Assembly: GCA_010015655.1 (NCBI GenBank)
Contig: ML976668.1
Span: 959,516 to 1,023,515 of the forward strand
From: Bimuria novae-zelandiae CBS 107.79
Taxonomy: Eukaryota > Ascomycota > Dothideomycetes > Pleosporales > Didymosphaeriaceae
Length of the DNA: 64,000 bases
Direction of reading: 5' to 3'
The notes under the pieces are model-generated. The model saw nothing but the letters and a program-made list of their open reading frames with translations, had not been told where the DNA came from and ran no database searches. The position numbers and the translations under genes are program-made. This document shows positions 55,906 to 64,000 of the stretch, piece by piece. The first letter of the stretch is position 1; every line of letters starts with the position of its first letter.

Positions 55906-56228
55906 GTTAGCTGCAGGTGTCTAATGGGGTGATCTGCCGAGGTGTCGGAGAGTGTGAAAATGCGCGCTGGACGAAGAAAGTGCAGCAGTTATTTGAGGTC
56001 GGAGTAGACCGTTCTGGACAATTGCATGTAACCGCTTGAGGGGAAGGAGCTAGATGTGACGTTGATCGGCCCCGCCAAGTCACGTGCAAGCTCCATTGTC
56101 GGCGTCTCGCTTATTTTTCGCCGAGCGCCCACGAGAGAGCCTCCACAAAGCTGGCCAAATAATACTCAGCAACCAACACCTCGTTCCGGCACATCAACTC
56201 TCACGACTACAACCGCCACTCAGTCGCC
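55906..56228. promoter_or_regulatory. Shared divergent promoter, UPF0662 / P1
   Basis: 323 bp between two start codons. It contains AGTCACGTGCA (about 56078-56088), a CACGTG E-box. No clear TATA box. Ribosomal-protein and housekeeping transcription from a bidirectional promoter is an inference from the layout. Confidence 0.5.
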
Positions 56229-56714
56229 ATGTCTAACGCCGAGCTCGCCTCATCCTACGCAGCCCTCATCCTCGCGGATGACGGTGTTGACATCACTGTA
56301 CGGACAGCCGCGCAATTGAAGCTGGGTTGGAGAGGCTAACGTGCGCAGTCCGACAAGCTCCAGTCCCTCATCAAGGCCGCCAAGATCGAAGATGTTGAGC
56401 CCATATGGACGTCGCTTTTCGCCAAGGTGCGCACACTCGCAGAATAGCCAAGGCGATGGTTCTGATCTGGTACAGGCTCTCGAGGGCAAGGACGTCAAGG
56501 ACCTGCTCCTGAACGTTGGCTCAGGCGGTGGTGCTGCCCCCGCTGCCGGTGGTGCTGCTGCTGCTGCTTCTGGCGGTGCCGCACCAGCTGAGGAGGCTGC
56601 TGCACCCAAGGAGGAGGGTATGTCTCACCGTACCTGGGGCCATGCGCGAAAGCTAACAACCCTACAGAGAAGGAGGAGTCCGACGAGGACATGGGTTTCG
56701 GTCTCTTCGACTAA
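56229..56714 (+). CDS. RPP1: 60S acidic ribosomal protein P1, 111 aa
   Basis: Exons 56229-56297, 56349-56426, 56476-56617 and 56668-56714 (336 nt) with introns of 51, 49 and 50 bases. The product reads [63 protein letters not shown], a Gly/Ala hinge ([18 protein letters not shown]) and the universal stalk tail [13 protein letters not shown]1 pairs with P2 on P0 to form the ribosomal stalk that recruits and activates translation factors. The length is exactly that of the family, and the tail ending in FGLFD confirms the last splice. Confidence 0.95.
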
Positions 56715-57317
56715 GCGCCTTCCCTTCTTCTTCTTTCCTTCGCCATTTGCCTTTGTTGGGGTTCTCAAACGGATCAGCGGACGGACTCACGCATATTCCC
56801 GATCTGGGGGCAGGCAAGCCTCGACTGTCTGTTATACCGGCATATCACCCGGAAGATATATAATGGCGTCATGAGATATGTTACGGTGGCAGGGTTTCAA
56901 TGAACAACTTCGAAAGTGCAAAATTTTGCCATGGCAGAGTGATGTCGACGGGATGATAGGGAGCACAGTGTTACTGACAGCAGAACCCGCATATTTGTAG
57001 TATCATGCGACTCATACATGATCCTCGGCGATTCAGGCACCCGGCTATGACTACTACAGCAACTTCAACAGTGGTACAACTCAACATCAGTCGCAATTGC
57101 AGGGCACCAAAAATCTTACAAAATGGTACCGCGATCTGGCAGCTTCTGCAACGGCGCAAGAAAATACACCAATATCGTGAGCTTGGAACACATACTGTGG
57201 TCTTACACCATACCCACACATACGCTTTGGTACAACTGCCACCTGTATCATGTTTAGAAGTTGGATTTCTGTATATCTACGATACGGCATCGGCCGAGGG
57301 CTCTACTGTGACGATAT
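56715..57317. other. Convergent 3' region, P1 and aldo-keto reductase
   Basis: 603 bp holding the 3' untranslated regions of both genes. Open frames seen here overlap on opposite strands and show no motif; I call no gene. Confidence 0.6.
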
Positions 57318-58395
57318 TTACAGAGGCGGCGTGTCCGCATAGGCGTAAGCCATGAACGCTTCCCTGTACCTATCTCCTTTGACATCGGCGGCGTTCACTG
57401 CTTTTCGGATCTCTTGTTCCTCTTCTTTACTGAGCTTGACGTCCAGCGCGCCGACGTTCTCCTTCAGCCTCTCTACCCGTTGCGTCCCAGGGATGGGGAA
57501 GATATCCACGCCCTGTGCCATCAACCAAGCCATCACCAACTGACCTGTCGTGACACCCTTCTTCTTCGCAAGCTCAGCAAGTTGGTCAACAAGCTTCAGG
57601 TTCTTTGGGAAGTTCTCCTGCGAGAAACGCGGCATCATCCTACGGAAGTCGCCTTCCTCAAAGTCATTCGGCGACTTGTACGTGCCGGTGAGAATGCCCC
57701 GACTAAGGGGCGAGTAGGCAACGATCGCGACGCCGAGTTCACGCGCGGTGCGCAGCAGATCCACCTCTTTCGACTCGATCTCCAACGCGAAAGGGCTGTA
57801 CTCAACCTGAATCGCCGTAATCGGATGCACAGCGTGCGCCCTTCGCAGACTCTCAGCTGAGCATTCGCTGATGCCCAGGTACTTGATCTTGCCCTCATTC
57901 TTCAACTCCACCATGGCCTGAATCGTCTTCTCAACCGGCGTCACCTTATCCAGTCTATGCACGTAGTACAAATCCACGCTCGGCAGGCCCAGCCTCTCCA
58001 GACTCTTGTTGCACGCTTCCTTTGCGTACTCGGGCGTAGAGTCGATCTTGTACGAGCCGTCAGGCATTTGGCGGTTGGCGAACTTGGTGGCGAGGAAGAT
58101 GTCGGAGCGCTTGTCTGGATTGGCTTTGAACCATTTGCCGAGGAGGTCTTCGTTGTCGCCGTACATGTCGGCTGTGTCCCAGAAGTGCTCACCCATTTCG
58201 TGGGCGGCGTCGAGGAGGGCCAGGCGCTCCGGGTCGGGTTTTGCAGTACCTGGAATTGATTATAAGTACGAGATACTGATTCACCCAGTAGCGAAGACAC
58301 TTACCGTAGAAGACTGAGAGTCCCATGAGGCCGAAGCCGAGGCGGGTTACTTGGGGCCCGTTTTTGCCTAGGGGTGCAGTTGGAAGAGACATCAT
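57318..58395 (-). CDS. Aldo-keto reductase, 340 aa
   Basis: Exons 58395-58305 and 58249-57318 (1023 nt) with a 55-base intron (GTAAGT...TTCCAG). The product begins MMSLPTAPLGKNGPQVTRLG and has the AKR catalytic tetrad in order: Asp and Tyr in FWDTADMYGDNE, Lys in IFLATKFANRQ, His in LYYVHRLDKV. Further blocks are KYLGISECSAESLRRAHAV, QVEYSPFALEIE, VAYSPLSRGILTG and the NADP-binding end FPIPGTQRVERLKENVGAL. The closest type is the AKR13-like group of cytosolic NADPH-dependent carbonyl reductases; the substrate cannot be told. Either of the first two Met codons could be used. Clean frame, no sign of RIP. Confidence 0.93.
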
Positions 58396-59214
58396 GCAAA
58401 ATTTGCTGAGTGAATTGAATGAATCATAGAGATGTTGGCGCTGTTGGTGTCTGGACAGTGCAACCGTCCTTCAAAGTGTACTTATTTGCAGCTGTACAGT
58501 GTCGAGCAGCGATCGTAGCATGAAAGGGATCTAGGACCCTTTATACCTCACCGCAATTGCAATTGTACAGGGATTGCACTACATCATCGCCTTGCGACTG
58601 CCCCGCCGCGAACCACCCGCGGCAGTCAGGCCTAGGGAGATGTTATAATTCCAGCTTATCCCCGCCCTTCCAAGGTTGCATTTAATGCACGGGATCTTCC
58701 TTCAACAGCGGTGTTATTCACGTATTTGGATAGTTCTTTGTAGAAAGAGAGTAAGCACTATGTGCAATTGAGGTCGTTCGAGGGATGACGTCTGCTGTTT
58801 CGGTTGCAGGTGAGGTCCCACATTTACAGTCTCATCTGGCGTTGGTTGGTTCGTTCGCGCTGTGTCACTGTGGCTGCAGGTGTATACAGAATTGTTAAGC
58901 AGCATTATCGCCGTGATGCCTTGCGCTTGGTGCGCATTGTACTGGAACTTTCTAGGGGTATGGCAATTAAGTCGGACATAGCTGGTATATCCGGTGCGGA
59001 CGAAGCATCGCACATTCTAGCTATCGAAGACGTCGGAGATAGCTGAAGCAGGAGAAAATTCATTGATGTCCTGGCAAGAACCCGTATAGTGTTGTTCTTA
59101 ATAAGGCCGGGCAAATGGGGAGTGAAGCAATACCTTAGATGCGCCGAGGTAATCACGAGATCTTTTATTAGTTTGCTTTCGCAACCACAACACGATATCC
59201 TATGTGGACGAGCT
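58396..59214. other. Upstream region of the reductase, no gene called
   Basis: Probable promoter of the reductase; TTTATACC near 58540 could be a TATA element. Small overlapping frames at 58714-59156 on both strands show no recognised motif. Confidence 0.5.
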
Positions 59215-61001
59215 CTACGAGTAGCTTTCTCGGGTTGTGTACCAAATCCTAGTTAATCTGTCTTGCTCTTCTTCTTCTAGCCCCGTCTCAAATTCCCTGC
59301 AGTTCACCAACCCATTTTCATCTCCCCAATGCTCGATCAGCTCTGATCCATCGTTACCTCCGATCTTCTGGAATATCCCATGCAGCTCTCGGCTAGGTCT
59401 CCACTTCGCTGTCTTCCACCACAACTGCCTCGAGGCTGGAATCTCTTCGCTAGGTTGTGTTCAAAGATCCGGCGGAGAAAGCTCTTGCATGGTGTCGGGC
59501 TTATTGACGCCAGCCGCAACATATGCTATACCCCAGGCGTATCTTACGCTGTCTTCTTCCGAGACGTACTGATCATAGTCCACTGCTTCAACATCATATG
59601 GATGCCAATCCATGGGCATCCATAGCTTGAAGCTCTTTAGTTTCTTCATCTGAGCCGCCGCTTTGACGAAGGCAGCGAGGAAAGGCGTGAGTATTTCTTC
59701 GCACAGCGCGATCCGAAAGCAAGTCCATGTATCATATTCTTCTCCGAGCCCATGATCCCAATAGTAGCTGTGCCATTCATCATCTTCGTCTGTTACAGTA
59801 AGTGGAGGATACATATCGAACGTCACAGCCTATGCCGAAGTATGTGGACGTTCGCCCTCAGGGCCCTGGAAATACCAATGGCCTGACGGTGAGGCTGCGT
59901 GAAGGCAAATTGACAAGGTTTCGAGGTTGGGCCATGATGGGGTAGCGTCGATAGCGGCCGATGGCCAGAAAAGCGTGCTGTCTGCTAATACACGGAGATC
60001 GAGGCGACACAGGTGATACGACAGTGTACGCAGAGCTGTGCTGAACGGATCGCCCTGCAAAGAGGGCGCAACCATGTTGGGTAACCCAGCGCGTTGGTCT
60101 ATTATTTGGACGTGGTCCAAGGGGAAAAGGAAGTTCATGAGACACTTCGTAAGCACTTCGGCGAAAATTGCTTTGTTGCTTCGGCAAAACCGGGTCGGGC
60201 GTCCGGTCGTGGGCCCTCATGATTGCGGAAGTAGTGCACGAGGGCCCACGACATGGATGAGGGTGTCCATTCATCTCCTCCGCCTACCCATTCCAGGGTT
60301 TCCAGGTCTGGCATTTTGGCTGCTAGATCGATCATTAGGCGCGTCTAGCTTCGAAATCACGTAATCTTTCCTGGCATTATCGGCAATGTCAAAATTGTCT
60401 CCAGCATCGATCCGTAATGAGCATATAGATGTGAGCATTGGCAGCGGGGATGGAGAAAGCAGATGGGTACGCCAGCTACTGCTGATGCGACGATGCAGAC
60501 AATGACTCAGACTAACGTAACGCTCGGGTGTGTGGACTGTGAGCTCGATGCGTCCTGGACCATGGCCTTGTTTTTGTCTACCTTAATCTAACGCCTTAAT
60601 CGTTTCGAAGAAGAATAACATCTGCTCCGTAAAGCGCTGGTCGTTTTTCATCCAATTCTTCCTGGGATTCGCGGCAGCAGAGGTCGTCACGCGCGACAAC
60701 ATCGCTCCTAACGGTCGGCTTATTTCTCTTCTTAAAAAGCCTCAAGATATCTCAGGTCGGGCAGTGCGATGAAGAGGTCAACACGGCGCAAGTAGGTGAG
60801 ACGGTGCGGATTGCTGATGAATGAGTGGTGAAAGTGTTGTATTGATTCGTGCGTACCTCGAAAGGCAAAGCTGTCATAGAATCCGCAATAACGCTCAGCT
60901 GTGAACTGGAATTTACGAGATACTGTAAGCGTCTTCTTTAAGTCGCAAAGGTCGAGGAAACTGCTAATACAGTCAATTAGCTCTTGTGGAAAATCGTTCA
61001 T
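59215..61001 (-). pseudogene. F-box protein pseudogene
   Basis: ATG at 61001 (minus) gives an F-box, MNDFPQELIDCISSFLDLCD / LKKTLTVSRKF, running to 60732. Later parts of the same ancestral protein appear in other frames: GRIELTVHTPERYV and THLLSPSPLPML near 60440-60550, MIDLAAKMPDLETLEWVGGG (60335), DEWTPSSMSWALVHYF, MNFLFPLDHVQIIDQRAGLP (60135), LRTLSYHLCRLDLRVLADS, WPNLETLS, WYFQGPEGE. In-frame stops occur at 59830-59832 (TAG) and 59461-59463 (TGA), and the C-terminal WWKTAKWRPSRELHGIFQKI / IEHWGDEN continues to 59215. At least three frameshifts and two stops rule out a product. F-box proteins of this type are fungal SCF substrate receptors of unknown targets. Confidence 0.8.
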
Positions 61002-61393
61002 GCTGCTAAATTTTATAGGTAGATTGCCACCGGAACATCAATTCTCGTGCTCTTGCCACTCTTTTTAAAATGAAGCGGGCTTGACACGGCGCAGCGTAGA
61101 GATTGATCTGCACAGTGCTGGTACGGGTCATCGTTCGACCGCGGTCGAACCATGCATGTGCCCCGGCATTATGAGGTTTCAGCTGTGTGTTAGTCGTGGA
61201 CACATTCAGATAGAAACTTGATACGGATGCAGCTGGTCGTGGATAAAGGAATGGGGTGTTTGAAGTTGGTTGGCGTTCGGGAGCATAGGAGAGAAAGTGG
61301 GTGGGGCCGCGGCTCCTGGGCGCAACGAGAGTCACGTGTGGGTTATTATGTAATCACACATGATGTCTTCGCTTCCGAGGTTCCACTGTTCAA
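61002..61393. other. Divergent spacer between F-box pseudogene and decarboxylase
   Basis: 392 bp; contains GAGTCACGTGTGG (about 61330-61342). No gene seen. Confidence 0.5.
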
Positions 61394-61546
61394 ATGTTCT
61401 CGTTCACAAATACAACAGCACAACAAGTTGCCTCCACACGCTTGGTAATGACGACTGAAGTACAAAGGCAAGCACAGAAGTGCCAAAATCTGGTATATTT
61501 ACAACTTACGTGGCTAACACTGGACCACTCAAGATTTACAACCGAA

Positions 61547-62308
61547 ATGTCCCTGGAAATAAATGATCTGAAGCCGTTAAACATCAAGCCTTTGCGCCAC
61601 TCCGATCCGTACGCACTTCCTCTAGAAGATGAAAAGATACATGTTTTACTTTGCGCTACTGGGTCAGTAGCCACCATCAAGATTCCAAATATGGTCCATG
61701 CATTGTCCAAGCACACGAACATTTCTATTCGCCTCATCTTTACGGAAGCCGCGAAAAATTTCCTGAGAGGACAGAGCGCGGAACAACCATCAATTGAAGA
61801 GGTACAGGCCCTACCGAATGTAGACGGCGTATATTTCGATGAAGACGAGTGGAGCGAACCTTGGGTGCGGGGCAACAAGATTTTGCACATCGAGTTGAGA
61901 CGCTGGGCCGATATCATGGTTATTGCGCCACTCAGTGCGGATGCACTCGCCAAGATCACCCAAGGTTGGTCAGACAACCTTTTGCTCTCTGTCGTACGCG
62001 CCTGGGATACAACCGGAACCCTAGATCCAGTGCGAGACCTTGCTGGCGCCAACAATGCCCCCATAGGAGAAGCGAAGAAGAAGATATTGGTCGCACCGTC
62101 GATGAACACAGCCATGTGGTTGCAGCCAATTACCAAGAAGCAGGTGGATATATTGGAGAACGAGTGGGGTGTGAAAAATGGGGGGTGGTTCGAGGTGCTT
62201 CTGCCGATGGAGAAGGAACTCGCATGCGGAGACGTGGGAGGCGGCGCTATGAAAGACTGGAGGGAGATCGTGGAGGTTATTGAAAATAGACTGAGATTTA
62301 GACATTAA
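61547..62308 (+). CDS. Phosphopantothenoylcysteine decarboxylase (PPCDC), 253 aa
   Basis: An HFCD-family flavoprotein that decarboxylates phosphopantothenoylcysteine to 4'-phosphopantetheine in coenzyme A synthesis. Seen: the FMN-binding start VLLCATGSVATIKIPNMV, the catalytic His in ILHIELRRWADIMVIAPLSA, DALAKITQGWSDNLL, VVRAWD, the Asn motif APSMNTAMWLQP and the catalytic Cys in ELACGDVGGGAM. All key residues are present. The frame is open from 61394, but the residues before 61547 look like leader sequence, so MSLEINDLKPLNIKPLRH is taken as the start; a longer protein from 61394 (304 aa) is possible. It ends 80 bp from the convergent hydrolase. Confidence 0.92.
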   Translation: MSLEINDLKPLNIKPLRHSDPYALPLEDEKIHVLLCATGSVATIKIPNMVHALSKHTNISIRLIFTEAAKNFLRGQSAEQPSIEEVQALPNVDGVYFDEDEWSEPWVRGNKILHIELRRWADIMVIAPLSADALAKITQGWSDNLLLSVVRAWDTTGTLDPVRDLAGANNAPIGEAKKKILVAPSMNTAMWLQPITKKQVDILENEWGVKNGGWFEVLLPMEKELACGDVGGGAMKDWREIVEVIENRLRFRH

Positions 62309-62388
62309 TGCTAAAGACTAACGCCCCTCCAAGCCCGTACAGCGGCTAACAGCGAGTTGGTCAAAACCAAGAGGGCTGCTTTTGCCAT

Positions 62389-63320
62389 TCACAATGCCTG
62401 AACAAATTGCACGATCAGGTTTCCGACATATTCCTGCGCCTCGGGCCCTGAGATGGTGTGATCGCCCTTAGGTACAAAGCCCGATAGCTTGCTCACAGTT
62501 CCCTGTGGGCAAGCTCGGATCCATCGGTCTAGCATCTCCTTCCGATTTACATAAGGTGGAACTAGTTCGTCCTCATCTCCGGGAAGCATGAGTATAGGCC
62601 TGTCGACCCGGCTGAATTTGGCCTTGACGGTAGCATCGTCGAGATCTGAGGAGAAATAGTCGTCATCACCTCCCTTGGCGGCGAGCGAATTCCATCGATA
62701 GGCTGTTATCGGAGAATCGAAGATGGGCGGGATCAGAGAATTTGGCATCGCATCGTCTTTTTTACCATCGGTTATCATCTGTTGCGCGTGCTGAATGCTT
62801 CTTTTCAAGTCTTCCGGCGACGTCAGAAGAATCGCAGTCTCCCTGTCTGATACCGGACTCAAGAGGATGTAACCGTCTACAGGAGTGCTGTTGTGCGTCT
62901 TATGATCCGTATATTCAAGACAGTCCTGACATCCTGCATACTGTAAGTGACTGCTATTCTGTTACTGTGGTGAGCGGAAAGCTAATTACCAGTAGATATC
63001 CCACAAAGAACAATTTTCTCTTTGCCAAGCGTACGGAGATATGCAACTAGAGCAGAGATATCCTCGACATCGTTCGAAAGACTTGAATACCCAAACCCGC
63101 TGTACGAGCTACGCATTCGTAGCTCCCATACGCTGAACGACTCGGTGGTGTTTTGTAGCTTTTGGGCAATCACATTGGCCGTAAGGTCGGTGTGAGGGCC
63201 TTCGGTCAAACCTCCAATGAATATGAGTGCATTCTTCGCCGGCTGAACTGCTCTTTCGTAACCGACGAGATTTGAAGACACTTGATGTACGATGACGGGA
63301 AAAGACCCAGCGGAAGCCAT
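62389..63320 (-). CDS. DUF1749 alpha/beta hydrolase, 291 aa
   Basis: Exons 63320-62990 and 62933-62389 (876 nt) with a 56-base intron (GTAATT...TATGCAG); the acceptor is chosen because it gives CGISTG/CQDCLEYT, the conserved GxSTGCQD nucleophile elbow. The start MASAGSFPVIVHQVSSNLVG leads to the oxyanion region ALIFIGGLTEGPHTD. The likely triad is Ser in GISTG, Asp in MLPGDEDELVPP and His in PKGDHTIS. The family is close to fungal siderophore esterase-like proteins, but the substrate is not known. The frame upstream of 63320 is open but unlike the family and is left out. Confidence 0.9.
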
Positions 63321-63700
63321 GGTTGTGGCTTCTATGCCCACCCAAGTTTGACCTTTAAACACTTCGAAAAGTTCGTACCATTTTTCTCTCTCGGCAAAGG
63401 ACGTTCCGCAAGCCCATATTTCTCCTCGTCGAATCAGAGACGAATCCGCCTTGGAGAGGCGGTGTAGCCTGGTTCGACTCAGAATTGTGAGAAGAATGCT
63501 TGGCCTTGCTCGCGAATGTCGCCAAGTTCTTGGAAGACTCGGAATAGGTCTCGCACGACGTTCCACAACTTGCAATACCCGCTTACCATATTGACGCACG
63601 TGCCGCCCCGGTTCGCGTGGCGCCCAACTAACAGCATGCTCATCACCACAAAGATGAGGCTATCAATCAATCGATGAGGCTGCAGAGAGCCACAAAATAG
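63321..63700. other. Upstream region of the hydrolase
   Basis: Promoter side of the hydrolase; overlapping frames without motifs. AT-rich repeat sequence begins at about 63710. Confidence 0.5.
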
Positions 63701-63709
63701 CTATTATTA

Positions 63710-64000
63710 CGAGATTTTTTAGTACACAGACTTATAATATATTCGTGATTAGTATTTACTATTTATATTTACTTAAGAGAGTAATTATGTAGCTATAAGA
63801 GTTAATTTTTAGTAAAATAGCTAGTATAGCTTTTAGAGGCTTTTTTAAAGCTATACTATTACTAACGTGTTTCACCAGTCATTGAGCCACACCAGTCACT
63901 GAGCCACCCCACCAAAACTGACGCAGCTTTCTGCACGATAGCTCAACAACGCAACAGTTAAATTTAATATAAATAGATTAATATAATAGCTATAATCTCT
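63710..64000 (+). repeat. RIP-affected repeat, right border of gene island
   Basis: AT-rich sequence, then a 17-bp tandem (CACCAGTCATTGAGCCA / CACCAGTCACTGAGCCA, about 63871-63904), then a copy of the dispersed repeat seen at 51525-51621. The element continues beyond the window. Confidence 0.7.

Noticed and set aside
63321..63599. N-terminal extension of the DUF1749 hydrolase from 63599
   Set aside because: The extension is unlike the family, Arg-rich, and the Met at 63320 fits the family start.

Overview
The window comes from a filamentous ascomycete (Pezizomycotina, probably Dothideomycetes). The evidence is short GT-AG introns of 47-80 bases with CTAAC/CTGAC-like branch sites, fungal families (DUF3176, DUF2408/UPF0662, DUF1749, fungal NB-ARC), Ty3 chromoviruses, Ty1/copia, Fot/pogo, Tc1/mariner and Tad-type LINE elements, and long AT-rich blocks whose coding frames are broken mainly by TAA/TAG codons of the C-to-T (G-to-A) kind that repeat-induced point mutation (RIP) makes.

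Layout. 1-2255 is GC-balanced with no gene I can recognise. 2256-35828 is a nested transposon stack: an LTR-like repeat, a minus-strand Ty3 chromovirus (D) cut by a solo LTR and by a pol-less LTR element (C) that itself contains copia B, then copia 1 (15855-35828) holding copia 2 (16798-22350) and a 9.3-kb chromovirus G (25660-34973), which in turn holds a pogo transposon (32228-34353). Five insertions keep exact 5-bp target duplications. 35829-37871 is a 5'-truncated DUF3176 membrane-protein gene cut by the copia 1 LTR. 38384-40127 is a mariner element with a 1000-N gap. 40507-43747 holds a secreted repeat protein, two hypothetical reading frames and an NB-ARC remnant. 44033-51420 is a second transposon block (LINE, LTR fragment, Ty3 gag fragment, solo LTR).

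51622-63700 is a compact island of ordinary genes: TRAPPC13-like trafficking subunit, SET-domain protein, UPF0662 protein, ribosomal stalk protein P1, aldo-keto reductase, an F-box pseudogene, phosphopantothenoylcysteine decarboxylase and a DUF1749 alpha/beta hydrolase. Two pairs are divergent over about 300 bp (TRAPPC13/SET and UPF0662/P1). A related repeat flanks the island on both sides (51525-51621 and 63905-64000).

The most unusual observation is a small Cys-cluster plus basic, coiled-coil-like reading frame on the strand opposite to pol, placed between the chromodomain and the 3' LTR, seen in both chromoviruses G and D. Other points of note are an initiator-tRNA anticodon-like primer site shared by three copia-type elements, catalytic aspartates changed to asparagine by RIP-type mutations, a GC-AG intron in the TRAPPC13 gene, and a secreted protein built of RSVRGK-type repeats.
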